From Candidatus Amphrikana amoebophyrae (GTDB taxonomy: Bacteria; Chlamydiota; Chlamydiia; Chlamydiales; JACRBE01), in contig JAUHQG010000029.1 in assembly GCA_030408475.1 (NCBI GenBank), positions 1 to 51,910 on the forward strand: a DNA stretch of 51,910 bases, given 5' to 3'. Both the position numbers and the translations under genes were made by a program. This document shows, piece after piece, positions 42,821 to 51,910 of the stretch. How positions within the stretch are numbered: the stretch's first letter is position 1; each line of letters opens with the position of its first letter. Under the pieces are notes generated by a model, which saw nothing but the letters and a program-made list of their open reading frames with translations, did no database searches and had not been told where the DNA came from.

Positions 42821-43576
42821 TTAGGAGTTGAAAATTACTCGACTCCAGCCATTTAGGCTCTTAATTGAATAAGCTTTTTTATCGAATGCTCTTTCTAGTT
42901 GATCGACTTGATTTTCTAAAATCCCTGAGACTATCCATGTTCCAGGGATTTTTCTAATTGAGGGATTGGCACTAAATAAACAGTTTTGATCTCCGAGCGT
43001 CATATTCATTAATATTATAGGAGATTTTAGTGTTTCACACTCTTTAGGTAAGTATTGAGAAAATTCGATATTCGATATTTGATTTAATTTTTTGTTCACT
43101 TCACAATGACTTAGTCCAAGCTTATCTATTTCTATTCCAAAGATTCGTTTAGCTCCTAATAAAGAGGAAGCTAAGGATAAGACACCACTTCCTGCTCCCA
43201 GATCGATAACTTCTTTGTCTAGTACATAAGTTTCAAGCGCTTGAATCATTAATATAGTTGTTGGATGTGATAAATCGCCAAAACCTGCACCAGGTTCCAT
43301 AAGTAATTTTTTGCCATTTGTTAGTTCATAGCTGAATGCGCCATCAATATAATGCTCTGCATGATCACTCCATTGCTGCTCCCAATCTATTTCTGGCTGA
43401 TTTTCAACTTTTATAAGTTCTAAAAAATCAATTTCTACTATTTCATCATGATACGCTCCAAGTAGTATATTTGCTTCTTCCTCTACTATGTAAATGTTTG
43501 TAAAGCCAAGCAGTAAAAGCTGCCCTTCAGCGCTAAATTGCTGCTCATATGATGATAATCTAAAAAGATAATGCAT
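42821..43576 (-). CDS. PrmA-like class I SAM-dependent methyltransferase
   Basis: A 251-residue protein related to ribosomal protein L11 methyltransferase. MEPGAGFGDLSHPTTILMIQAL replaces the family PG-x-AFGTG-x-HPTT motif, and EVIDLGAGSGVLSLASSLLGAKRIFGIEID is a good motif I/II. The NP(P)Y-type motif IV of PrmA appears as MNMTLGD, so the catalytic part differs from the canonical form (N-x-x). The N-terminal domain (about 1-85) fits the L11-recognition domain in size but not in clear sequence. It is convergent with groEL and divergent from tRNA-Arg. L11 or another protein substrate cannot be settled. Confidence 0.7.
   Translation of the reverse strand: MHYLFRLSSYEQQFSAEGQLLLLGFTNIYIVEEEANILLGAYHDEIVEIDFLELIKVENQPEIDWEQQWSDHAEHYIDGAFSYELTNGKKLLMEPGAGFGDLSHPTTILMIQALETYVLDKEVIDLGAGSGVLSLASSLLGAKRIFGIEIDKLGLSHCEVNKKLNQISNIEFSQYLPKECETLKSPIILMNMTLGDQNCLFSANPSIRKIPGTWIVSGILENQVDQLERAFDKKAYSIKSLNGWSRVIFNS
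42824..42846. terminator. Hairpin between convergent groEL and the PrmA-like gene
   Basis: GGAGTTGA (42824-42831), a seven-base loop, and TCGACTCC (42839-42846) form an eight-pair stem with one T-G wobble. It lies at the 3' end of the PrmA-like gene, eleven bases after the groEL stop. No T-run follows on either strand, so strong intrinsic termination is doubtful. Confidence 0.3.
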
Positions 43577-43644
43577 TTTTCCTCGAAAATTATTGTGGTA
43601 TGAGTTATTATATGTAGTCTTAGCAATATAGCGTTAGAAATTTT

Positions 43645-43718
43645 GCACTGGTAGCTCAATCGGATAGAGTACCTGGCTACGAACCAGGCGGTTAGAGGTT
43701 CAAGTCCTCTCCAGTGCA
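43645..43718 (+). tRNA. tRNA-Arg (anticodon ACG)
   Basis: The seven-base acceptor stem GCACTGG (43645-43651) pairs perfectly with CCAGTGC (43711-43717), followed by discriminator A. The D arm is GCTC-AATCGGATA-GAGT, the anticodon arm CCTGG-CTACGAA-CCAGG with anticodon ACG (A34 would be converted to inosine to read CGU, CGC and CGA), and the T arm AGAGG-TTCAAGT-CCTCT. The CCA end is not encoded (ATT follows), so a CCA-adding enzyme is needed; a candidate is at 50522-51748. The gene lies 23 bases before the MBL gene. Confidence 0.97.
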
Positions 43719-43741
43719 TTTCCCTTACTTCAAGTTTTCAA

Positions 43742-44374
43742 ATGTTTATACAGTCTATTACAGCAGGTCCTTTTCAAACAAATTCATATGTCATAGCTGA
43801 TAATATCGATAATGGTGCTATTATTGACCCCACTTTTGATTCTCAAGACTTATTAGTGAATCTAATAGAAAAAGAGCATATTCATATAAAAGCGATCTAT
43901 CTTACTCATTCTCATATGGATCATATTGCTGAAGTAGCTAATTTAAAAGAGTTTTATAAATGTGATGTATGGATTCATAAGTTAGATGAGCCCAATCTAA
44001 TAGAGCCAGGCAGCGATCTTTTACCGCAACTTTTTACCATCAAAGGTGTAAAGCCAGACCACTATTTTGTAGATGGACAGGTGGTGACTTTGGGTCACTT
44101 AAGCTTTAAAGTTTTACATACTCCGGGTCATTCACCAGGAGGGGTTTGTTTTTACTTTGAGAAAGAAAAAGTATTAATTTCTGGAGATACATTATTCAAA
44201 GGGTCAATTGGAAATTTAAATTTTCCAACTGCGGAACCAGAAAAAATGTTTCAATCACTAGATAGATTAAATCAATTACCCAAAGATACCATTGTATATC
44301 CAGGACATGGTGAATCAACAATATTAAGCGAAGAGAGTTGGTTATCTCAAGCGCGAGAAATTTTTCAAAACTAG
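43742..44374 (+). CDS. MBL-fold hydrolase, glyoxalase II-like
   Basis: A 210-residue metallo-beta-lactamase fold enzyme. The dinuclear metal site is THSHMDHIAE (H56, H58, D60, H61), then HTPGHSPGGVCFYF (H in the second motif), ISGDTLFKGSIG (bridging Asp) and YPGHGEST (last His). The compact form without a C-terminal helical domain matches the YcbL group of glyoxalase II-like hydrolases, so a thioester (S-lactoylglutathione-type) substrate is possible. The peroxiredoxin gene follows nine bases after its stop codon, which suggests co-expression with a defence against peroxides and reactive aldehydes. Confidence 0.82.
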   Translation: MFIQSITAGPFQTNSYVIADNIDNGAIIDPTFDSQDLLVNLIEKEHIHIKAIYLTHSHMDHIAEVANLKEFYKCDVWIHKLDEPNLIEPGSDLLPQLFTIKGVKPDHYFVDGQVVTLGHLSFKVLHTPGHSPGGVCFYFEKEKVLISGDTLFKGSIGNLNFPTAEPEKMFQSLDRLNQLPKDTIVYPGHGESTILSEESWLSQAREIFQN

Positions 44375-44382
44375 GTTTTATT

Positions 44383-44958
44383 ATGATTATAGGAAAAAAA
44401 GCACCTGAATTTTGTGCGAAAGCTGTTGTAGAAAGCAGCATTATTGATAATTTTACTCTTCAGGATTTAGAAGGGAAGTACGTTGTATTTTTCTTTTATC
44501 CATTGGATTTTACTTTTGTTTGTCCCACTGAGTTACATGCATTTCAAACAAAATTAGAAGAGTTTAAAAGTCGTAATTGTGAAGTTGTCGGTTGTTCAAT
44601 CGATAGCCATTTTTCACATGCGGCTTGGCTTAATACTCCAATTAAGCAAGGAGGTATCCAAGGAGTTACCTATCCAATCGTTTCAGATATTAATAAAACC
44701 ATATCAAAAGATTTTGGTGTATTATTTGAAGAAGCAGGTATCGCTTATCGCGGGTTATTTTTGCTAGACAAGCAAGGGATAGTTAGACACTTATTAGTGA
44801 ATGATTTGCCACTTGGTCGATCGGTTGATGAAGCTATTCGTATGTTAGATGCCCTTCAATATTTTGAAGAAAATGGGGAAGTGTGTCCTGCAAACTGGCA
44901 TAAAGGTGATAAATCAATGCAGCCAGATAGTGAAGGGCTTAAAGCTTACTTTTCTTAA
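44383..44958 (+). CDS. ahpC: Two-cysteine peroxiredoxin (AhpC/TSA type)
   Basis: A 191-residue thiol peroxidase that reduces H2O2 and organic peroxides. The peroxidatic cysteine is Cys47 in FYPLDFTFVCPTEL; the resolving cysteine is in EVCPANW near the C-terminus, so this is a typical two-Cys enzyme. SIDSHFSHAAW and YRGLFLLDKQGIVRH are further family motifs. I choose ATG 44383 (MIIGKKAPEF) instead of an in-frame start at 44338 because the longer form would overlap the MBL gene and adds residues outside the family. Followed four bases later by a convergent small gene. Confidence 0.92.
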   Translation: MIIGKKAPEFCAKAVVESSIIDNFTLQDLEGKYVVFFFYPLDFTFVCPTELHAFQTKLEEFKSRNCEVVGCSIDSHFSHAAWLNTPIKQGGIQGVTYPIVSDINKTISKDFGVLFEEAGIAYRGLFLLDKQGIVRHLLVNDLPLGRSVDEAIRMLDALQYFEENGEVCPANWHKGDKSMQPDSEGLKAYFS

Positions 44959-44961
44959 TTT

Positions 44962-45354
44962 CTATATGTTAGTAGTGAGAAAGTCATAGAGATCCTTCTC
45001 ACTAGCTAACATTAAGCACCCTTTTTGATCACATACTTGAAAGCATTCATTGATAATTTTATCGTCACCCATACCCGGCATTCCAATAGCAGCTAAATTC
45101 ATAATGGAATTGTCTTCTTCAATCAATTTTAGCCCAGCATAGTAGTCTTTTAGGCTAAATCCTTCTTCTTCAACTCTTAAAAATATAAGTTCTCTTTCAT
45201 AGTGAATTAATTGGACTGCTAATGAGAGTCCAAGGCTATCGGTTGGAGCTTCACCTAAAAACTTATGTATTTGAGGTAAATTCTTGAGATAATAGAGTGT
45301 TTGAAATGCCCCTTTTTCAGCTTCGCCAAAGAGGGCAATAGTATATTTCTGCAT
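44962..45354 (-). CDS. Conserved-looking small protein of unknown function
   Basis: A 130-residue cytoplasmic protein, not recognised. It begins with MQKYTIALFGEAEKG, whose strand and glycine turn suggest an alpha/beta nucleotide-binding-like fold; residues such as NSIMNLAAIGMPGMGDDKIINECF follow, ending EKDLYDFLTTNI. No signal, helix or metal motif is visible. The reading frame has normal codon use and is convergent with ahpC (3-base gap) and upstream of eno on the same strand across 103 bases. That spacer may hold its promoter, but no good one was seen. Confidence 0.65.
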   Translation of the reverse strand: MQKYTIALFGEAEKGAFQTLYYLKNLPQIHKFLGEAPTDSLGLSLAVQLIHYERELIFLRVEEEGFSLKDYYAGLKLIEEDNSIMNLAAIGMPGMGDDKIINECFQVCDQKGCLMLASEKDLYDFLTTNI

Positions 45355-45457
45355 AAGCCATGATTATTATCGTTTATATAGTGTTTGGAAAAGTTGTATT
45401 ATGTACCCTTTCCATATACTCTCTATATTTTTTCGATAACTGGCGTTGTTATATTTA

Positions 45458-47882
<2,425 letters not shown>

Positions 47883-47886
<4 letters not shown>

Positions 47887-48638
47887 ATTCTTTCCATAAA
47901 TTCATGCATCAATATACTTCCTGCTACTCCAACATTTAAGGACTCCACTCGATCATCCATTTTTATTGAAACTAGCTCACTCTCGTTTTTAATCAAATCG
48001 CTTATTCCTTTTGATTCATGTCCCATTACTAATCCATAAGGCATTTGTGGCTTTACAGCCTTAATATTTTCACCTTTCATATCTGCACTATACAATGTAA
48101 AGCCGCTGTACATTGGATCTAACTTTAACTCATTCAACGATTTAGAAAATAGGCTTACAAAAAAAGTGGCACCTCTTGCGCTTCTTAATGCTTTATCATT
48201 GAATGGATCACAACACCCTTCTAAAAGAACGATTTGAGTAAAATTGAAGGCTAAAGCAGAGCGAATTAAAGTACCTAAATTTCCAGGGTCTGAAACTTGA
48301 TCCAATATAAGAAGAGGAGAAAGGGTTAATTTATCGGCGAAAGAAGGCATGGCGACTTCAGCTAATAAGCTTTGAGGAGTAGATAAATTGCTTATTTTCT
48401 TTAAAATTTCTTTAGACACTTCATATACTTCACATGAATCGTCTATTTTAAAAGAGATTTTACTCCCTTGTTCATGAAGTAAGCATTTGAATTTAAGCGT
48501 ATTAGACAATTCCTTAATTACTTGATCGCCTTGGAGGATTAAAGAGTTGGATTCAATGCGATAAGGTTTGAGTTTATTCAACTTGGTTAAATGTTTAACA
48601 ATTGGATGTTGCAGACTCCTAATAAATCGTGTATGCAT
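47883..48638 (-). CDS. SpoU/TrmH-family RNA 2'-O-methyltransferase
   Basis: The 251-residue SPOUT enzyme would methylate a ribose 2'-OH in rRNA or tRNA. The C-terminal half carries the trefoil-knot motifs: LILDQVSDPGNLGTLIRSALAF (motif 1, N-x-G-x-x-x-R), GLVMGHESKGIS (motif 2) and IKMDDRVESLNVGVAGSILMHEF (motif 3). The N-terminal part (about 1-90) is an RNA-binding domain of the substrate-binding type. Codons 176-181 (MYSGFT) coincide with palindrome copy 4. It begins 23 bases from the rsbU-type gene on the other strand. The exact target RNA is unknown. Confidence 0.85.
48096..48112. repeat. 17-bp palindromic repeat, copy 4 (inside the trmH-like gene)
   Basis: TGTAAAGCCGCTGTACA. The reverse complement equals copy 1 exactly. 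Within the methyltransferase gene it is read as MYSGFT (codons 176-181), a different phase from the one used in copy 3, so the repeat is not there for its peptide. Confidence 0.8.
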
Positions 48639-48661
48639 AAAAAAAAATAGGCCTAAGTAGT

Positions 48662-50563
48662 TTGTCTAAGAATAAGCATGATATCAAATCTGATCATTTA
48701 AAGCGGAAGAAGTTTTCTTCTCGCTTAGTTTTTCGCGTATTTACAACCTCATTGCTCTGTTTAATAGTCCCTTTAATCATTTATAGCTTAGTAATTACTA
48801 GGATTTTTTATGACCGCAGATCAGCGGCTGTGTTTAGAGCCTTATCAAATGTAACGACTGAGAAAATACACCTTTTTAACCAAGTTTTAGATTTTACTTT
48901 TGCATCTATGTATTCAGTAAATCTTATTTTAGCCAAGGGGTTGTTAGATCCAGCTGATATTAAAGAATTACTTGTCGACTACGCAGATGAATTTTTTATC
49001 GATTCGGCTTACTACCTCACCCCTGTTCCTAATAGTGATAGATTCGAAGTTTCCTTCTCGAGCCAACCCAATCTTCCTAAGCTCGACTATACTAGATTTG
49101 TAGAAAATTTTGGATTGGATAAGCTAAAGTATAAATACTTTATTGCCAACAACTTAAACGGAGAAAAGGTTCTGTATTTAGCTCATACAGACTATGATTT
49201 GAATCAAAATGTAGTAGGGATTTTGCTTTTTGATATTCATTTTGAGACTTTAGTTTCCTCCATTTTTTATCTTCAAGAGTGGGATAATATGGTAGTCTCT
49301 TTGCTCAATGAAGATAATATTGTCATGGCAAGTAGTGATCGTCATTATGATGGCTTCAGTGTTACTATAAATCAAGAGCAAGGATATACCGTCCCAAATA
49401 CGATTATGTTAGAACCGGAAGCGAGATATGATAATTCTTATGTTTATGAGCTAGCCAATGTGGCATATTTGGCTGTTGTAAAGCCAATACCAAATTCAAA
49501 TATGAAGTTGATGACTGTGGTACCTAAAATGGTGCTATATTCGCCGATACAAAGCTTAATAGAACAGATGGTAATTTTATTACTTTGTATACTTTTGCTA
49601 GGTGGAGGGTTGCTCTATATTTTCTTGCGCAGACTTTCTAAGCCAATAAATTCAATACATCATTGTATGAGAATGGTATCGGAAGGAGACCTTACATATA
49701 AATACAAACCAATGGGTATGGGATTTGAAATCAATTCTATTGGGGAAGTATTTAATGAAACAGTAGACAAACTAGTAGGGGTCATGAATGAGGTTAAAAC
49801 TGCTAAAGTTAATGAAGAAGTCTTAGCGAAGGAACTTTCTTTAGGACAGAAGGTACAACATTCTCTTTTGCCACGATTCTTAAACGATACAACTAATTTA
49901 GAAGCGAGTGGAAAGTTTGTTTCTGCTAAGCAGGTAGGGGGTGATTGTTATGATTTCTACCCACTCGAAGATAAAGGTAAAACTTTCTTTTTTATCTCGG
50001 ATACTGCGGGGAAAGGGATAATGGCATGCCTATATGCTCTTGGCTTGCGTAGCCTATTACATGCTTTTTCAAAAGCTCATGACAGTTTAGAAAAAGTAAT
50101 AATTGATACTAATAACGCTTTTGTAGTTGATACTTCTGATACAGGTGTCTTTGTTACCGCATGGTGTGGCATTTATGACGAAAAAACACACAAGCTAAGG
50201 TATGCTGGTGTCGGTCACCCTCCAACTCTTTTAAAGAAGAAAAATGGGACTATCGAAATGATTTCTACTTCAGGTATTGCTTTTGGTGCGATGCATATCG
50301 ATGATGTTGAGATTAAGGAAGTGAATTTAGAACCTGGTGATTTGCTTGTCCTTTATACTGATGGAGTTATAGAAGCTCAAAATTCTGCAGGTCAATATTA
50401 TACTATTGAAAGACTTGTTGCTTTATTGCGTTCAATTCAATCGGAAGATCCATATGAAGTAACCGATCTAATTCATGAAAGTGTCATGCAATTTTCGCAA
50501 GGGGAAGAGCAATTCGATGATTTAACTCTTCTCGTTATCAAAGTTAATCAATCCCAATTTTAG
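48662..50563 (+). CDS. rsbU: RsbU-type membrane PP2C phosphatase with periplasmic sensor and HAMP domain
   Basis: A 633-residue protein: basic N-terminus, helix 1 (about 24-47), a periplasmic sensor region (about 48-298), helix 2 (about 300-320), a HAMP domain (about 322-375) and a SpoIIE/PP2C catalytic domain (about 400-630). Catalytic motifs are VGGDCYDFY, FISDTAGKGIMA, LYTDGVIEAQNSA and QFDDLTLLVIK. In chlamydiae this protein is the top of the Rsb partner-switching pathway; the periplasmic domain of the C. trachomatis protein has been reported to bind TCA-type metabolites. Start is TTG at 48662, since no ATG lies in frame for about 80 codons. Its 3' end overlaps the pcnB-like gene by 42 bases on the opposite strand. 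Confidence 0.88.
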   Translation: MSKNKHDIKSDHLKRKKFSSRLVFRVFTTSLLCLIVPLIIYSLVITRIFYDRRSAAVFRALSNVTTEKIHLFNQVLDFTFASMYSVNLILAKGLLDPADIKELLVDYADEFFIDSAYYLTPVPNSDRFEVSFSSQPNLPKLDYTRFVENFGLDKLKYKYFIANNLNGEKVLYLAHTDYDLNQNVVGILLFDIHFETLVSSIFYLQEWDNMVVSLLNEDNIVMASSDRHYDGFSVTINQEQGYTVPNTIMLEPEARYDNSYVYELANVAYLAVVKPIPNSNMKLMTVVPKMVLYSPIQSLIEQMVILLLCILLLGGGLLYIFLRRLSKPINSIHHCMRMVSEGDLTYKYKPMGMGFEINSIGEVFNETVDKLVGVMNEVKTAKVNEEVLAKELSLGQKVQHSLLPRFLNDTTNLEASGKFVSAKQVGGDCYDFYPLEDKGKTFFFISDTAGKGIMACLYALGLRSLLHAFSKAHDSLEKVIIDTNNAFVVDTSDTGVFVTAWCGIYDEKTHKLRYAGVGHPPTLLKKKNGTIEMISTSGIAFGAMHIDDVEIKEVNLEPGDLLVLYTDGVIEAQNSAGQYYTIERLVALLRSIQSEDPYEVTDLIHESVMQFSQGEEQFDDLTLLVIKVNQSQF

Positions 50564-51748
50564 TAGAACAGGTTCACTATCAAGTAAGTTCTCTTCAATT
50601 GCAATTTTTTCACCGCGCTGAATAAGTTTTCCCATTTCAACTCCTGGCTTTACATTCAATTCTAGAAGCATAGTTGAGGTAAGGAGAGGCTTTTTTTCAA
50701 CCACTCTTCTAACATGCTTTTCTAAACTGATGTGCATCTTTTCATGCTTTTCAATCTCATTTGGTGGGAAAGGAAGCGTTCTTACTATTTCAAAGCAGAG
50801 TTGAAAGTGAATATTAGCATATAAATGGGTCAATTGAAAACGTGAGAGTTCTACTTTATTCCTCAATATTTCCATTAATTGGGCAAGATATGTAGCAAAG
50901 GCAATTTCTTTATTGGAAACTTTCATTCGTTTGAATATTTTTAGTAGATCATCAACACTCATATCCCCAAACAATAAGATGATTTTTGCTATGGTGGGTG
51001 TCGTCTTGGGTAGGCCTGGTATCGGATCTACTCTCTTTTCAAGCATTTTGGTGGTTAGCTCTTTCAATTCTGGAAAAATCACTTCTAATAAGCTTGATTC
51101 TTTTAACATCAACATCGCTTTGCCAAAGTGAGGATAGGCTGCTATTTTATTAAACTCTTGCCATACCCTTTCAATCGCTACGGCTGGGAATAACTCACTT
51201 GAATGTTTCTTTATCGCTGTATAAGTTATTGGATCGATCTTAAAACTAAATCGACACGCATACCGAATAGCTCTTAACATCCTTAGTCTATCTTCTTTAA
51301 AGCGTAAATCTGCATTGCCAATCGCTTTGATAAGCTTATTTTTAATGTCTATTTGCCCTTCAACATAATCAAAGATCTCTTTCGTCTTCGGATCATAAAA
51401 TAATCCATTGATTGTCAAATCTCGCCTCTGTGCGTCTTCTTTTGGGGAGGCAGGTTTTACTGAGGATGGACGTCTCCCATCTTGATAGCCATCTTCTTTT
51501 CGAAAGGTGGCTACTTCATATTGATGATCATCTATGACAACTACCATTATTCCAAATTGAATCCCTACCGGTATCGTCTTATTAAATAGATCTTTTATCT
51601 CTTCAACACTCGCATTCGTTACTATATCTATGTCGTCCGATGTGTGGCCTAATAATAGGTCTCTTACCCATCCTCCTGCAAAATAGGCTGTATATCCTTG
51701 CTCTTGTAAAGTTTCAATTATTGATAGCGCTCCATTATAATAGGTCAT
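50522..51748 (-). CDS. CCA tRNA nucleotidyltransferase / poly(A) polymerase family protein
   Basis: The 408-residue class II nucleotidyltransferase has YFAGGWVRDLLLGHTSDDIDIVT (GG-x-VRD and D-x-D catalytic aspartates), TFRKEDGYQDGRRP, RRDLTINGLFYDP (R-R-D) and a basic RFKEDRLRMLRAIRYACRF region, followed by a helical domain. Both CCA-adding enzymes and bacterial poly(A) polymerases look like this, and the template residues cannot be separated by eye. The length fits a short CCA-adding enzyme. The nearby tRNA-Arg lacks an encoded CCA, so a CCA-adding activity is needed in the cell. It has a 42-base antisense overlap with the rsbU-type gene. Confidence 0.8.
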   Translation of the reverse strand: MTYYNGALSIIETLQEQGYTAYFAGGWVRDLLLGHTSDDIDIVTNASVEEIKDLFNKTIPVGIQFGIMVVVIDDHQYEVATFRKEDGYQDGRRPSSVKPASPKEDAQRRDLTINGLFYDPKTKEIFDYVEGQIDIKNKLIKAIGNADLRFKEDRLRMLRAIRYACRFSFKIDPITYTAIKKHSSELFPAVAIERVWQEFNKIAAYPHFGKAMLMLKESSLLEVIFPELKELTTKMLEKRVDPIPGLPKTTPTIAKIILLFGDMSVDDLLKIFKRMKVSNKEIAFATYLAQLMEILRNKVELSRFQLTHLYANIHFQLCFEIVRTLPFPPNEIEKHEKMHISLEKHVRRVVEKKPLLTSTMLLELNVKPGVEMGKLIQRGEKIAIEENLLDSEPVLLKLGLINFDNEKS

Positions 51749-51795
51749 AGTATTCCAAGGTCAAAAATTATATCTTCTCATATCTATGTTCCAAA

Positions 51796-51808
51796 TGTAA
51801 AGCCGCTT
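51796..51808. repeat. 17-bp palindromic repeat, copy 5 (interrupted)
   Basis: TGTAAAGCCGCTT matches the first 13 bases of the palindrome, then GGCTGTGTTGCA follows instead of the remaining TACA. The break coincides with the start of the putative insertion-sequence end. Confidence 0.65.
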
Positions 51809-51910
51809 GGCTGTGTTGCATAATTAAAACATAGAGTTACGCAGCTTTTAGAATTTTCCTGTAGGAAAATTCTTTCAACCAACGCTAGGGGGGGGGCAAA
51901 ATGCTAAAGG
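51809..51910 (+). mobile_element. Putative left end of an insertion sequence (partial)
   Basis: From 51809 the sequence reads GGCTGTGTTGCATAATT, similar to the termini of IS5/IS903-type elements. A perfect 11-base inverted repeat with a two-base centre follows at 51850-51873 (AGAATTTTCCT and AGGAAAATTCT). A run of nine G at 51888-51896 is followed by CAAAATG, so an open frame may begin at ATG 51901 and leave the window. No transposase sequence is visible here, so the element type is a tentative inference. Confidence 0.4.

Noticed and set aside
43486-43719. Open frame of 77 codons across the tRNA-Arg gene on the minus strand
   Set aside because: It overlaps a perfectly folded tRNA and the start of the PrmA-like gene and has no ribosome-binding site or domain.
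50646-50659. Half-palindrome GGCTTTACATTCAA in the nucleotidyltransferase gene
   Set aside because: It encodes the plausible peptide LNVKP and lacks the other arm, so it may be ordinary coding sequence; similar GTAAAGCC strings occur in other V-K-P codons.

Overview
The window comes from a low-GC bacterium of the phylum Chlamydiota, most likely an environmental (non-Chlamydiaceae) chlamydia. The main clues are a type IA topoisomerase with a C-terminal SWIB domain, a duplicated ThyX-type thymidylate synthase, a TyrP-type permease, enolase close to an RsbU-type phosphatase, and RsgA, GroESL and UvrB genes of bacterial type. The genus cannot be named from sequence reading alone. Coding density is very high. 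No gene-free stretch exceeds about 165 bases, and many neighbouring genes overlap by four bases (ATGA).

Layout. 1-110: a repeat-rich edge. 103-4231 (minus): three exported proteins that look like a pilin-like subunit, a periplasmic chaperone-like protein and an outer-membrane usher-like barrel. 4357-9230: thyX-like gene, tyrP and uvrB. 9227-20840: a polysaccharide locus with two GT9 transferases, three tandem exported GT90-type proteins, a flippase, a GT4 transferase, GDP-mannose synthesis (ManC), an exported methyltransferase-fold protein and a WaaL/Wzy-like membrane protein. 20837-23362: topA-SWIB.

23391-39555 is a glycosyltransferase island interrupted only by a uvrD/pcrA helicase gene. 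It holds a GT4 protein, six GT2-type paralogues (one with lost catalytic motifs, one fused to a second domain), two GT32 proteins with both a lipobox and a C-terminal membrane helix, a GT6 (ABO-type) protein, two further GT-A-like proteins, a membrane protein with an HEXXH motif and an exported protein of unknown role. Nearly all carry a signal peptide, lipobox or membrane anchor, which is unusual for nucleotide-sugar enzymes. A NamZ-type (DUF1343) muramidase ends the island.

40839-51748 is housekeeping: groES-groEL, a PrmA-like methyltransferase, tRNA-Arg(ACG), a metallo-beta-lactamase fold hydrolase, a peroxiredoxin, a small unknown protein, the operon trmH-like/rsgA/eno on the minus strand, an rsbU-type phosphatase, and a CCA/poly(A) nucleotidyltransferase. 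The tRNA lacks an encoded CCA, which fits the presence of such an enzyme.

A 17-bp palindrome (TGTAAAGCSGCTTTACA and close variants) recurs five times. Two copies lie in frame inside unrelated protein genes in different reading frames, one overlaps a stop codon, and the last is cut off by what looks like the terminus of an insertion sequence at the right edge. All assignments are by eye from sequence motifs; no database search was run.
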